A stretch of DNA of 62,000 nt from Chrysomallon squamiferum (Eukaryota > Mollusca > Gastropoda > Neomphalida > Peltospiridae). The stretch is from positions 12,717,364-12,779,363 of the forward strand of contig CM022674.1 in NCBI GenBank assembly GCA_012295275.1, given 5' to 3'. Each line of letters starts with the position of its first letter. The first letter of the stretch is position 1. This document shows positions 1 through 12,959 of this stretch, piece after piece. Under the pieces are notes generated by a model. It was given only the letters and a program-made list of their open reading frames with translations. It searched no databases and was not told the origin of the DNA. A program made the position numbers and the translations under genes.

Positions 1-262
1 ATTGTAGTTGTAGTATTATCATAATCATCTTCATTATCACCTTCATTATCATCAACATCATCATCATCATCATTGGTTTTATTAGCATGATTATCATCAT
101 TGTAGTTGTAGTATTATCATAAACATCTTCATTATCATCAACATCATCATCATCATTGGTGTTATTAGTATGATTATCATCATTACTGTATTATCATCAT
201 TATCATATACATCCTCATAATCATCATCATCACCACCATCATCATCATCATCATCATCATAA
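1..262. repeat. ATC/ATT-rich array with a 98-bp tandem duplication
   Basis: A unit beginning ATTGTAGTTGTAGTATTATC starts at 1 and again at 99, with a few substitutions and small indels. It is followed by pure CAT repeats (226-260). Confidence 0.85.
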
Positions 263-621
263 ACTCTCCATCAACCTTTTCTTCACATACACAGCTGGCA
301 GCTATCTCTGTAAAAGTACTTGTGTAATAAATCTCAAAGAACTTAAATCAGCTGAGACTTAATACACTGGTAAAGGTTTATTTTCACTTGTGATATATCT
401 CGATACTGCATGTTTGTGAAATAACCCTGCGAGTTACAGCGTATTAAAAAGGTTATCGCGCGACATCATCTCGTGTGTAGATTAACTACTGCTTGTAGTC
501 AACCTTTGAATCTCTCGCAGATAAATATTGTTAATGTTTTATTTGTATAATGTTGAAAGTAGAGTGTTTTGTAAATAGATGGATAAATTTTGGTATTATA
601 CTGAAGACAGTTTGTGGTGTG

Positions 622-663
622 AATGGATGGATGGATGGGTGGATGGATGGATGGATGGATGGA
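622..663. repeat. GGAT tetranucleotide repeat
   Basis: About ten copies of ATGG/TGGA with one interruption. Confidence 0.9.
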
Positions 664-727
664 GAAATAGATAAATAAATGTTAATGTTTTATGCGATTT
701 CAAAGATCTGGTCTTTATGTGGGGAGT

Positions 728-895
728 TTTAAAAAAAAAATTAAATTATTATTATTATTTAAAAAAAAAATGTTTAGTTTTTTTTCTTTTTGTTGCTTTA
801 TTTTATTTTATTTTATTTTACTTTATTTTATTTTATTTTATTTTATTTTATGTCAAAAACTTCATAATTTTTTTTTTTTTTTATCTTTTTTTATC
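728..895. repeat. A-run and TTTTA pentanucleotide tract
   Basis: Homopolymer A and T runs surround a TTTTA array at 791-852. The ORFs here encode only Phe, Leu, Tyr and Ile and are not genes. Confidence 0.85.
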
Positions 896-1744
896 TTTTC
901 ACATAATTTTTCTTTCAAACATTATTAAATATTAACATCACCATTATTGTTCTGTTTGAGCAATACATACACAAAAACCAGAATGATGCAATCTTCGTTT
1001 CATTTTTATTTATATTATTATTTTTTAAAATAGTTATCTCAAATTATTTTAAACATTTTTAAAAAAATGCAGCTCCCAAAATGGGCCCCACTATAAACGT
1101 AACACATTGAATACCGCATGTATGTTATAAGTATGTGAAAAATGTTTTAACACACAGATAATGTACATGTTTTATTACATATTACTTACACACTGTGTGT
1201 GCTGGTCTATAATGTAGATATATCAATGAACCATTTATCACAGGTTACAGTCGATTTTGCATTTCCACTGCAGGCACTTTAGTCATACAGGAAGTTCAGG
1301 CGAGATGCCTGGGGCTCCGTTTAGGATAACGAAGTAGTAAATTGTGTAAGAAATGATCATTACTGGAGGCTGAACTGGAAGATTAATAAATTTAGTTTTA
1401 TTATTTACATTAATCATTTTTATCTTATTTTCAGGACAGATAATATAAAGCAATATTCTGGATAATTAGGGATGAATTATTTTTTTTTATTTCTTTTATA
1501 ACCTTTTTCTTAACCTTTGTCTATCACCACTTTGCTCAGACAGTGCGTGCATGCATGGGTGTGTGTGTGTGTGACTGTGTGCATGCATGACAAACAACAG
1601 AAATCCAACAAATATTTGAAATTTAATTTATTATTAAGATTAAAACTTAATATAGATATCAGTCCAACCATTTTATATGTTTCTTTCCATCCAACCAAAT
1701 GTCTGTTTATTCATTTCCCCCTGCTACAGTGTTTGAGCCTCTGA

Positions 1745-1812
1745 TAAGATTAGAACCCATTACCTAGAGGATTAAACCCTGGACACTAATCCCTATCAAA
1801 TGAGCTGTGAGA
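1745..1812 (-). mobile_element. tRNA-derived SINE-like fragment
   Basis: Read on the minus strand, an A-box-like CAGCTCATTTGATAGGG is followed about 35 bases later by a B-box-like GGGTTCTAATC. The spacing and order are those of a tRNA promoter, but the acceptor stem cannot be paired, so a decayed SINE head is more likely than a working tRNA. Confidence 0.4.
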
Positions 1813-2067
1813 AACACAAGAAGGGATTTAATCAGATAAGCAGTAGCTTTGTGGTTTATGATAACACATTAACTTTGTGACTGCAGGCTGCAAGTCATGT
1901 TAGATTTGTCTTGTTCTGTGGTTTACTCTCAGGAAATAGTCCAGTAGGCCAGAAACCTACCAAGAACCTTACATACAGAGATAAAAATGTTCCTATAGTG
2001 ATTTGGACTATTGTTAAAGAGTATCTCTTGTGATGTGTTACAGAATTTGTAATACGTATAGATTATA

Positions 2068-2505
2068 AAGACAGTACATTCTTTTTAAGAATACATTGTA
2101 AAGATTAATTATGACAGGACAGTACATACCAACGTGTTATTAACGGTACATTGTAAAAATTATGTATGACAGGACAGTACATATCAACATCTTATTAAGT
2201 GTACATTGTAAAGACTAATTATATAGCACACATACCAACATCTTATTAAGAATACATTGTAAAGATTAATTACAACAGGACAGTACATACCAACGTGTTA
2301 TTAACAGTACATTGTAAACATTAATTATGACAGGACAGTACATACCAGCATCTTATTAAGAGTACATAGTAAATATTTATTATACAGGACAATACATACC
2401 AGCATATTATTAAGAATATATTGTAAAGACTAATTATACAGAACAGTACATACCAGCATTTTGTTAACAATAGATTGTAAAGATTAATAACAGAGGAGTA
2501 CATAC
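2068..2505. repeat. Degenerate ~55-bp minisatellite
   Basis: About eight units carry the elements GACAGGACAGTACATACC, then TTATTAA, then TACATTGTAAAGA, with substitutions in each. Nothing suggests coding. Confidence 0.85.
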
Positions 2506-2863
2506 TCTAAATCTAATTCGGTGTAACTGTCTGGTCTGGTCAGTGTTTGTGGACAAGTGATCTGAACAAATCTGCTATCACATCAGACAGTTATGATTGA
2601 TTAGCCGGGCCTGATTGATTTATTGATTAACCGTGACAGAAAGCTCTGCTCATTTAAAGCTGACACCTGCTAGATACCAGTGTTACTGTACATGTTGATT
2701 AATACCCGCAGGTCACATCAGAGTGTTTATGAGGTCACAGCACATTCGCATGATTATGTTATTATCTGATCAGCAGCGCAATTGAAATAGTTTGTAAGGT
2801 TACAGCAGTGTTATTGGTGTGGCCTGTGTGTTAGCGAATAGTTAAAATGATTCATGAGTTATA

Positions 2864-2985
2864 CAGTGTGTGTGTGTGTGTGTCTGTCTGACTGTCTGAC
2901 TGTCTGTGTGTCTGTCTGTCTTTCTGTCTATGTGTTTGTCTCTCTGTCTGTCTTTATATCTGTCTGAATATATATATATATGTAT
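2864..2985. repeat. TG/TCTG compound microsatellite
   Basis: A TG run at 2865-2882 passes into TCTG/ACTG units and then a short TA run. Confidence 0.85.
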
Positions 2986-3460
2986 ACATACACAGACAAT
3001 TATACGTGACTATGCATTAACTACCGTATTGCACTGTGTGCAGTGACATATAGACTGGGTACTTGTTTTACAGCTGTATTTTGTCTTGACTACAGACAGA
3101 CTGCTGTGCTTTCTAACTGTAATTTATTATTAATACCAGGCTCTGACATACAGAATAATGTTTTATTCTGATCAATAGGTTCTCAGTTGTTGTTTTTTTA
3201 AGATATACCAGAATAAACTCAGATTACTGTTGAAAAATAAAATAATCTTTTAAAAAAAATAACATCTGTGAGTGTTTAGGGTTTGGAAAAATACATAAAA
3301 ACAGAGGAATAAATTGATAAAAACACACACACACATACAGATATATAAATAAATATAAATTATATAAAAACAGATTAAAATCATTTAAAATAAAAATGTA
3401 AAATGAAACTAAAATCATAATAAAACTAAAAAAACAAAAAAAACATACAAAATAAGAAAC

Positions 3461-3461
3461 A

Positions 3462-3534
<73 letters not shown>

Positions 3535-3670
3535 CACTGCTACTGTTACTGCTGCTACAAATAATAATAATGAAAGTGATGATGATGATGATGATCATCA
3601 TCATCATCACTCTACTACTTCTGCTAAAGCTGCTGTTGCTACAACAACAACAACAACAAAACAACAACGA
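3461..3670. repeat. AAT, GAT and CAA triplet arrays
   Basis: AAT repeats at 3461-3533 are followed by mixed CTG/TAC triplets, GAT/CAT repeats (3577-3609) and CAA repeats (3641-3668). The long minus-strand frame through here is a translation of these triplets (poly-Ile, poly-Leu). Confidence 0.9.
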
Positions 3671-4402
3671 TGATAACAAAAGACTATTAAAATAAATCAC
3701 AACAGTAATAAGAAAAATTAAAAATTAAAACAAGTTAAAAATAGAAGTTAACCAACTGCAAAGTGCTGTACAAAAGAAATATTTACCCTTGCTGTACACA
3801 CTGACTGCCTGTTTTAAAATACCACACATACATTCACAGCTGGGCTCATCATAATTTCATAATAATGTATTCATCCATTCAAACCACTTTTCTGTTTTTT
3901 TTAATCTTCTAGTCTAGTGAACACTGAACGTTAAACAGTCTCTATTTGCATGCGAATTACTTCATATCTGCTGCGTTTCTTTCAAGTGGCAAAAGGTCCA
4001 TTTTCATTTTTTTTATTAATTGGCAAGAAAAAAAAAGCAAAAGAAACACAACAAAAAGAGAAGAAAGGGAAACTTTTAGTATTAATAATGTATATGTTTT
4101 ATTGTTAATGCGCTGGTTAGGCTGCGATAAAAGGTTATTGTTGAAATGCGTAGCTAGTCATGTGGAGAATATGACATTGATTAGGAATGGGTTGGATATC
4201 ACTGTGAATGTGTGTTTTAGTGGAGTTTATAAAAGTGTCTGTTGTTGTTGTGCCCTTCACTGTTTTAGAAAATATTCATAAATATTCTATATTTTATATA
4301 TATATATCTGAGATGTGTGTTTCTGTCTGTCTACATATCTTCATATCTGTGATTTTGTATCTATCAGTTTGTCTGCTTACTACCTACCTACTATATCTAT
4401 GT

Positions 4403-4403
4403 A

Positions 4404-4467
<64 letters not shown>
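4403..4467. repeat. TCTA tetranucleotide array
   Basis: Three TCTG units followed by about 14 TCTA units. Confidence 0.95.
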
Positions 4468-4562
4468 CATTTATCCAAAATTATCTAAAATTAACGGTGT
4501 TTTTTTTTGTTTGTTTTTTTCATTTTATGCTCTTGGTGTTTATGTGTAAGAATGAAACATTT

Positions 4563-4700
4563 ATACTACAACTACTACTACTACTACTACTACAACTACT
4601 ACTACTACTACTACTACTTCTACTACTACTACTACCATCACCACTACTACTGCTGCTGCTGCTGCTGCTACTACTACTACTACTAACAACAATAACAATA
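4563..4700. repeat. TAC/TGC triplet array
   Basis: ACT repeats are interrupted by a CTG block at 4650-4669, then AAC/AAT units. Confidence 0.9.
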
Positions 4701-4789
4701 ACAATGAGTAATAATAGTTAAAAATGAAAAGAAATATATAAAATGGGTATAGTAAAATTTTGTATTTAATATTTCAACCCACAAAATGT

Positions 4790-4795
<6 letters not shown>

Positions 4796-4823
<28 letters not shown>
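4796..4823. repeat. Poly-A run
   Basis: About 27 consecutive A. No SINE or LINE body was recognised next to it. Confidence 0.9.
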
Positions 4824-4825
<2 letters not shown>

Positions 4826-5162
4826 CAACAGCAGCATAACATCTCTATAGAAGAGAATGTAGTAATAATAATAATGATGATGTGTGTAAACAGGTCACAG
4901 ATACAACACAAACTACACTGGGCTGGAGTTGTAAAAATAATAATATTATTATGATAAAATGACAGGAGAAGCTATTAAACGTGGAATACAAAGATGTATC
5001 ACATGGGATGTGCTGAGCTATGACAGTTATGTTACAAGTGATGTAATAATGTGTTTGGAATGTTGGCTCTGGTGTCAATTCAGTAGAGGTTTGTTTGAAT
5101 GTAGTTAGAGGTTTAAGGAATTGTGTCTACACAGTTGTTAGTATCATAAGTATGTGATTGTA

Positions 5163-5168
<6 letters not shown>

Positions 5169-5192
<24 letters not shown>
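5169..5192. repeat. TG tract
   Basis: About 11 TG units. Confidence 0.9.
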
Positions 5193-5194
<2 letters not shown>

Positions 5195-5460
5195 ACTGTG
5201 TCTGTCTGTGTGAGTCTTTAGGAGTTTTATGTACACAATTTAAGCTGGGTGGATACAGTGTTAATAAAACAATTTTTTTTTATGGCAATTATCCATGCTA
5301 ATGTTTCATTTTTAATTTCATTTATAAATTCTGATAATTTTTGTTGTTGTTAATATTATTGTTGTTGTTGATGAAGATACTAATTAATAATTTTAATAAT
5401 ACTGCTACAACAACTACAACTACATTTCTGTGTTTTAGACAAAATTGAATATATGAATAT

Positions 5461-5488
5461 CTATATATATATATATATATATATATAT
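5461..5488. repeat. TA tract
   Basis: About 13 TA units, followed by degenerate CA repeats. Confidence 0.9.
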
Positions 5489-6032
5489 GACACATACACA
5501 CACCTACTCACACACACACATTATGTATGCATATATGCGTGTGTGTTTGTGCATACATGTATCTGGTATCCCACCTTTGTAACATAAACAAGATATGTCA
5601 CTGTCTGTACACCATTTCACTGGGTACAGACTAAACATTTACAACAAAAGCTAACTTAATCTGTTCTGACAACAGTATCAGCTTTTTATTGCTCTTACAA
5701 AATCCAGTATACACTGTGAGTTAAGTTAAGTCAGACACAATGCAATGCATTCATGTCAACTTGAAAAAAACAATGACTGAATTGCATGCAGGAGGGAAAA
5801 GTCTAAAATGGTTAATTATGTCACTATCAAGAGCTGTTTCCATGACAGCTGAGTAAAGTATGCTAAACAGACATTGATGTTGTCGTAGCTGTTGGTGAAT
5901 GAAAGATTAAAAAGAAGAGAAGTGGTGTGCAATGGAATATTGAAAAAAGATTGTTATGTGTGTTTATTAAGAAAGAAGAAATATTAATGGAATTATAAAT
6001 AAGGAAAAAGAATAGAAGAGCTAGAATGAAAA

Positions 6033-6133
<101 letters not shown>

Positions 6134-6323
6134 CACACAATGACATGTATAATCTGATAAAGAAAAACAATATGTGTAATCTGATACACACACAGTTAAA
6201 AAAAAAAAAAGTCACACAGAACGAAACCAAAGGTAAAATAAGAAAGGGAAGAAAGAAAGAGAGAAACGATATTCTCTCTGTAAAAAAAAAAAACAACCCA
6301 GATGATATAAATTGTTTTTAACA

Positions 6324-6508
6324 GATGAATTAGCTTAGAGAATTAACCACTCAGTGAATGAGAGTGATGCTTGAAGAAGCCTGAATGCAGCGTGGACTGG
6401 GTTGTAAATCAGCGCTGTGTGTACAGAGAGAGGGACACAGAAATCAACTGTTACTGCGAGGGCCAACTTGTCAAGCCGCACACAAAGCCTGAACGCTGCG
6501 GCCGTCAG
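6324..6508 (+). other. Possible untranslated exon with good donor
   Basis: This is a non-repetitive stretch, richer in CpG than its surroundings (about seven CpG between 6390 and 6508). It ends at a strong donor-like site, CAG|GTAAGG, and is preceded by an acceptor-like TTTTTAACAG at 6314-6323. The possible reading frames are short and match nothing I recognise. It could be a 5' untranslated or alternative first exon of the RERE gene or of another transcript, or chance. Confidence 0.22.
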
Positions 6509-6837
6509 GTAAGGTGGTGTTTAAATCTTTTTTTTCTCTCCTCGCTGTCAGTCTGCTCTGATCTGCTTGGGAGCTTGGCAGTTGGTTATTGTGCGTCTGT
6601 AATTGATTGGTCGCTGCTGTTGCTGCTGATGCTGTTTGTGTGTGTGTGTGTGTGTGTGTTTGCTTGAGATGTCAAGTGGGACAAACTGTATGGTCAGTGT
6701 TTTTAGTGTCGTCTGCCGGTTTTAGTGCTGAGAGTGGAGCTGAACAGTGGCATAGTGGAAAAGTGTCCGGTTTACTGAGCTGATTACTGGATTATTATCA
6801 ACAGCAGTAGGTGTGTTTGTATACCTCTGTATCAACT

Positions 6838-7220
6838 GGTAGCCACTTGAGTCAGCTGATATCCCTGTTTGTATCATCTGATATCCATTGTGTTTAGAAA
6901 AGGAACTGAGTGCTTAAATTGACTGGTATACAGAATGTTTATGTCAGGAATCTACAGTGATTAAATAACGAAGCTGCTGTGTTTAAATCAACAGCCATTT
7001 GTTTAAATCAAGAGTCTGTTGTTTAAATCATCTGGTCTCCAGAGGGAAGTAAATCAACAACTGTAACTGGATATAACCTTGTGTGCATAAATCAAAAACT
7101 ATCCAGCTGAAACTGATACCTGTCCAGACCGATATATCAACATACATTCAGTAATTAAGATCTCAAAAGCCTTTAAATCAATACCAGTTTAACTCAGAAC
7201 TGTTTAAAAGAAGACGGCTG
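6838..7220. repeat. Loose TTTAAATCA-containing degenerate repeats
   Basis: GTTTAAATCA recurs at irregular intervals of 20-40 bases. The array is old and decayed. No gene is seen in this stretch. Confidence 0.45.
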
Positions 7221-7711
7221 TCATTTAAATGAACAGAATAGATGTCTGAACATATCCAGTATGTAAATAACAGATACTAGTGTTGTATAAATAACATATC
7301 CACGACTTCATTAACAACATACATGCCAGGTTTAATTTCTGGTGTGACAAATAAATAAAAATTACAAAAAATTTAAAAAATAAAAAATTTGAAAAGAAAA
7401 CTAAACTTAAAGGAAGAAGAAGAAGAAAAAAGATGAAATGAACGAAAAACAAATTTATTGTTTATCTTCTTAAGAAGAACGACCATTTGAAAACAGGTTT
7501 CTGCTGACTAAATCTGTCTGGACAACAAGTGGACAACAAGTGGACACTGCAGGACAGTGTGTGGACACAGTTATCTAGCAGAGTGTTGCTACTGGACAAA
7601 AGGCTGAAAGGAAACAGTCGTGTTTTTGCAGCCTCTGTTGGCCAAACAGGGAATGGACTGACTGTTTGTAGTAAGGATGTATTTTCGGTGAGAATTTAGT
7701 TTAGTTGGTTT

Positions 7712-7712
<1 letters not shown>

Positions 7713-7760
<48 letters not shown>
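7713..7760. repeat. CA tract
   Basis: About 24 uninterrupted CA units. Confidence 0.95.
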
Positions 7761-7766
<6 letters not shown>

Positions 7767-7924
7767 TACAGCCTTGCTGTTGATTTTCTAAACCACGGAG
7801 AGAAAGTATTTTTTTTCTCTGCTTCGTTTAGGTCAGGCTTTACAGTGGACTGTTTGGTGTTTGACCATTGACCTAATTTGTTAGTTTTATTCTTCATTTT
7901 CTCATCTGTACTCAGACAGGATTT

Positions 7925-8190
7925 ATTCTCAGGATATTTTATGGTCGTGAAAGGATATATCTTTAATACTGAAAGGATATGTAATTAGAATTGAAAGGAT
8001 ATGTACTTAGTACTGAAAGGATATATATTTAGTACTGAAAGGATATATATTTAGCACTTAAAGGATATATATTTAGTACTGAAAGGATATATATTTAGTA
8101 CTGAAAGGATATTTATTTAACACTTAAAGGATATATTTAGTCCTAAAAAGAGACACATTTGGTCCTCAAAGGATATACATTTAATTGTCA
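7925..8190. repeat. 22-bp minisatellite
   Basis: Unit GAAAGGATATATATTTAGTA, about eleven copies; the middle copies are nearly identical and those at the edges diverge. Confidence 0.9.
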
Positions 8191-8874
8191 AAGGATTCAG
8201 ATTTCACAGAATACTCTTGTTGTTGTTGTTGTTTTCTCATTTGCTTCAAGGAAATTTTACTGCAATCCATTTAAGAAAATATTACTTTCCGATTTAAAAA
8301 AAAAAAAAAAAAAAAATTAATATTTATATATTTTTTTTTTTATATAAAAGTAATTTGGGAAAATGGAATTGCTTTGTAATGATGCCTTCAGGCTGGTTAT
8401 AAATATTTAGCTTCATATATGTTGAGGAATTTATTTTTGGTATGCTAATGAAATTTTATAAATTTTTCAAAGGTTTTGACGTTTTTGCACTAAGCTAGCT
8501 ATTACTTAATTTTCTACTGGGGATGCTATTAAATTGTATTGTACTGGAATATTATCAATTCACTTTATTCTGGGATATTGCATGTTTATTTTACACTGGT
8601 TAGTTTATTTCGTTCTTGTGTAATATCATTTTTATTTAATACTTGTGTAATATCAGTGTTTTTTTTCACACTGTTTTTAAAACTATAATCAGTTTACACC
8701 CAAATCATTGATAACCTTTGCAACTGTACTGGAATATCACAAGTTTGCATGATTGCAACACACAGGCAGGCAGGCAGCCTACCTCACAACTACAGCAGTA
8801 TCATTACAAACCACCACGACGTGAAAACATTACTGCTATTTTATTACTGGATTAAATTCCACAACTGACACCAA

Positions 8875-9095
8875 GTGTTAAAACTACCAGAATACCAGAT
8901 TGTATAAAACTACGAGAATACTGAAGTGTTAAAATTGTACCAAAATACTGGATTGTTTAAAACTACAAGAATACCAAAGTGTTAAAAGTAAAAGTGTACA
9001 AGAATACCGAAATGTTAAAAGTGTACGAGAACATCGGATTGTTACGAAAATGAAAATAATGACCTGTTAAAATTCTATGAGAACACCGGATTGAT
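8875..9095. repeat. Degenerate ~40-bp repeats
   Basis: Copies of GTTAAAAxTxTACGAGAATACC and variants; about six units. Confidence 0.7.
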
Positions 9096-9374
9096 ATACA
9101 TCAGAGTAAAACAAGAGTGATACATTTACTGCACTGTTTGTGTTTCACTGTCTGTTAACTGCAGTATGCTCACAGTTCATTCACCATGTTGCTGTTTTAT
9201 AATTTACTTATCACTGTGGACTATGGATTATAGTACACAGCAGTGTATCTAATACAGATTGTATTCTGCAGTCTGTACCACACTGCAAATGGATTTTTTT
9301 TTTCACTCTGCACTGTCCAGCTGAAAAGTAACAAATGTGTGTATATATGTTAAAGAAAACACTCAGTGAAGAAG

Positions 9375-9790
9375 TATTACCTGGATATTAACGAGGATTC
9401 ATACCTGAATATTACAACCAGTTTTACCTGGTTGTTATGAATTATTTTACGATATTAATATTGTTTTAAATAAAATTTATGAAGTATTTTTATGTGAATG
9501 TTAAGGATTAATACCTGAATAATACCTTTATTACCTAGGATTTGTACCTGAAATTCATTTATGTATCACAGAATTTTTTTTCATCTGGAATTGATTTATA
9601 TAAACCAAAGGATCATGACCTGAATATTGCCTACATATCAAAGGATTTACCTGAATATTACCTGTATATTATAAAGGAATATTACCTGCATATTATTACC
9701 TGTTTGCTGCGGATGGTAACTTCCTGAATATTACCTCCATATTACAAAGGATTATTATCTAAATATTACCTGAACATTACATTTACATGA
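9375..9790. repeat. Degenerate TTACCTGAATATTA repeats
   Basis: The phrase ACCTGAATATTA recurs more than ten times at irregular spacing. The 61-codon frame here is made from it and is not a gene. Confidence 0.75.
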
Positions 9791-9840
9791 ATGTAGTTCC
9801 TTATTAAATAGTAGTGATATAAATAATATATCTGTCACAG

Positions 9841-9993
9841 GTCACTCACTGTGTTATTATATGAGGATAATATCACAGTAATGTTGCCAGCCTGTGATTG
9901 GATTGTTACACATTAGTCCAGTGGATTATTTTTACCTGCAAAACACCTGACACTTGTAGAGAAACACCTGAGATAAGAGATTAACTTTGCCAG
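9841..9993 (+). other. Possible untranslated exon (acceptor/donor-like ends)
   Basis: A mostly non-repetitive block lies between ATCTGTCACAG and the donor-like GCCAG|GTAAGA. Stops occur in all frames, so it cannot be an ordinary coding exon. Weak evidence; the composition is close to background. Confidence 0.12.
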
Positions 9994-10075
9994 GTAAGAC
10001 AGAATTTGATAAACGTTTACGTTCTGTGTGTGTGTTTTTTTTTTTATATACTGCTGTTTAATTTTCATACAGGTA

Positions 10076-10077
<2 letters not shown>

Positions 10078-10113
<36 letters not shown>

Positions 10114-10130
10114 TGTCTGTGTGTCTGTGT
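10078..10130. repeat. TG/TCTG tract
   Basis: About 17 TG units followed by TCTG units. Confidence 0.95.
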
Positions 10131-10480
10131 AGAAAATACATGTATTTGTATATTTATCTTCATGTGAATACATGATGTGTACTCTGAGTGAGTGTATACG
10201 TGTTCATGTGTTAATGAGCATTATGAATGCATATATTATGCATATTTGTGTACTTATCTTTGTGTCAAAGTAAAAGGCTGTGGGTTTAATTGCTTGTTTG
10301 TGTGTGTGTGTGCAGAATATATGCAAGTGTGTGGGTGTGTATGTGTTGTGAATGCATATATTATGTGTACTTTTGTATTTATTGTTTTATCAATAGTTGT
10401 ATGTGTGTTTCTGTGTGTGTGTGTGTTGAAAGGTTTTAAATTTTTTAAATTTTTTTACAAGAAAATACATTTTTATTTTG

Positions 10481-10483
<3 letters not shown>

Positions 10484-10520
<37 letters not shown>

Positions 10521-10528
10521 TATATATG
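10484..10528. repeat. TG then TA tract
   Basis: About 14 TG units, then TA units. Confidence 0.9.
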
Positions 10529-10984
10529 TGGACAAACATACAGGGGTAAATACATACGTGTTTATGTACATGCAAGGTTGAATACTGAAGGTATTAAAGT
10601 TCATGTGTGTATTTATTACTGATGATCAATACACCTTGTATTACACCATCTGCTGTGAGCTGTGATAAATGGGAGACAACTCTGCGTAAAGAAAATTTTC
10701 TGACTTCTTCTATCCACTCTTCTAAACATCAAGACATTAGCGATCGATATCAGCATTACGGCCATCATAAAAATGTCTCAGCTTTCATGATTTTCATAAA
10801 AATTACATCAAACTGAACTACATCAGTGTCGTGTTTCAGCCTCAGTATTAGTCTTGTGTTTAAAATGTTGTTGTGTTTAAAAGTAATAAACAAATTAAAG
10901 GAATAATGCTCTTATGTTTAAAATGTAGTTGTGTTTAAAGGTAATAAACAAATAAAAGGAGTAATGTAATAATTAAATAGTAAA

Positions 10985-11222
10985 AGCAGCAGTAGTAGTA
11001 GTTGTAGTAGTTTTAATTAGTTGCATGACGATTAATAATATAAAAAAGGTTAATTTAAAAATAAATAAATAATTAAATATATGAGTATTATTGTTGGTAG
11101 TGGTGGTGGTGGTGGTAGTGGTAGTAATTGTAACAGTAGTAGTAGCAGTAGGTGTATTAGTAAAAAATAATAATAACAACAACAACAACAATAGTAATAA
11201 TAAGAAAAACAACAAGAATAAT
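10985..11222. repeat. AGT/GGT/AAC triplet-rich region
   Basis: Imperfect GTA, GGT, AAT and AAC triplets. Translations give poly-Thr and poly-Leu only. Confidence 0.8.
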
Positions 11223-11872
11223 CACAGTCACAGGATATAAATATATAAAATTTTCAATAAACCAACCCACCATGAAAGCCACATCAAAACCAGTACCCAC
11301 TGCAAGTGATAAAACCACACCAAACATTTTCTCTCTGTTTTTTTAAAATCATCATCTCAAACGTTACAAATGTGAAGATTTGTTTTTTTACATCACAAAC
11401 CACTGAGATACAAACACTTGTATTAAAACTGCATCACTCAGTACATCTACTCTGTTTCTTTACTGACTACCACTACAACAGCCAGCCCTGGGGCCTTCTG
11501 CTTGTAAAAAAACAGATTTATTTATAGCTCAAGTAGCTAGAATAATTACACATCAGTAAACAGATATTTTTTTTTACTCTTTTTTTTAGTTTTTGTTTTT
11601 TTAAATACTTAAAATTATATAATATTTTTTTATATTTATTGGTTTTACTGTATAAACATTTATTATTTATGAGAAAGGATTTTTACATATCAAAGTTTTT
11701 ATTTTTTTTTATTTGTAGATTTTATTAAGTGAATATTTGTATAAAATTACCTTTTCTTTATATGTTAAACTGATTTATTTTTTTATTTATTCACATGGTT
11801 GCTGTATGTTGAAAAAGCTATGTTTATATTTTTTGTATTTGTGTCAGTCTGAAAGCATGCATGTGCGCATGC

Positions 11873-11875
<3 letters not shown>

Positions 11876-11919
<44 letters not shown>

Positions 11920-11937
11920 GTGTGTGTGTGTGTGTGA
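11876..11937. repeat. TG tract with one interruption
   Basis: About 20 TG units, TTG, then about 8 more. Confidence 0.95.
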
Positions 11938-12049
11938 AATAATATATCTAATAAATCAAACAAGTAATGAGTGATTATTTTTGACAAAAATTCTGTTAAA
12001 ATGTAATTGATACATTTATCCAAAATGTTGCTCATGGTTGCAGGGATAA

Positions 12050-12615
12050 TCATTACTGTAATAAAGTACATATAAACTAATATATTGGTGTAGGCATATA
12101 CTGATGTAGCATACATAATTATATTACACATCACAGTATGTCAGGGTGAGAATATACAGCATATGTGAGTGTACATATTGTAATACCACTGTTTAGTGTA
12201 ATACAAGGTTATATAGCATGTACATGTTGCATATAGTAACCTCAGTGTTCAGTATATCACAGAAAGATAAATACAGTGAATATGTTACATATTGTAATAT
12301 CGATTTATAAAATACAGTGCATATGTTGCATATAATATACAATATAATATACAGTGTAAATACAGTGAATATGATATGTATTATAATATCACTATATAAT
12401 ATACAGTGTATATGTTACATATCATAATATCACCACATACCATAGAAAGGTAAATACACTGTATATGTTACATACCATAATATTACTGTTTAATATCCCA
12501 GACAGATAAACACAGTGTTTATGTTACATAGTGTAATATCGCTGTATGATACACAGTATAAATGTTACATATCGTAATATCGCTTGTGTAATATACAGTG
12601 TATATGCCATATCTT
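12050..12615. repeat. Degenerate ~60-bp minisatellite
   Basis: Units contain ACAGTGTATATGTTACATAT, then CGTAATATCACTGT. About nine copies, diverged. Confidence 0.8.
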
Positions 12616-12639
12616 GAAGTTAAGTAAGAGTATATTAAA

Positions 12640-12895
12640 CGTGACATTCTACAAAGATAATGTTATACTCGTGTGTGACTACAGCTGACACCAGATCTGT
12701 CTCACTGACCCACTGACAACCGGCAGAGACTCTCGAAGAAAAGGAAATCCACATACTACATGTGGCTTCACAACTTACTCATGTGTTAAAGCTCACCCGT
12801 TTGCCCGGGGCCACTTAACACAAAAGCCAAGCATGAACTAATGATGTCTTCAACATCACCATGGGCTGCTCTTATCTGCCAGTGCTGCTAATACA
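12640..12895. other. Non-repetitive island
   Basis: Unique-looking, comparatively GC-rich sequence between two minisatellites. No convincing reading frame or splice-bounded exon was found. Confidence 0.4.
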
Positions 12896-12959
12896 TGTAG
12901 AGAGAGAGAGAGACGTCTGATATCCCCTCACTCAATGTGTACAGCCGTTTAGAAGTGCT

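Noticed and set aside
3224-3700. 158-codon minus-strand frame
   Set aside because: Composed of poly-Ile, poly-Leu and poly-Ser from AAT and GAT repeats.
6371-6667. 98-codon frame at a CpG-rich block as a coding gene
   Set aside because: It has no ATG at its start, runs through the likely donor at 6509 into a TG repeat, and resembles no protein; kept only as a possible untranslated exon.
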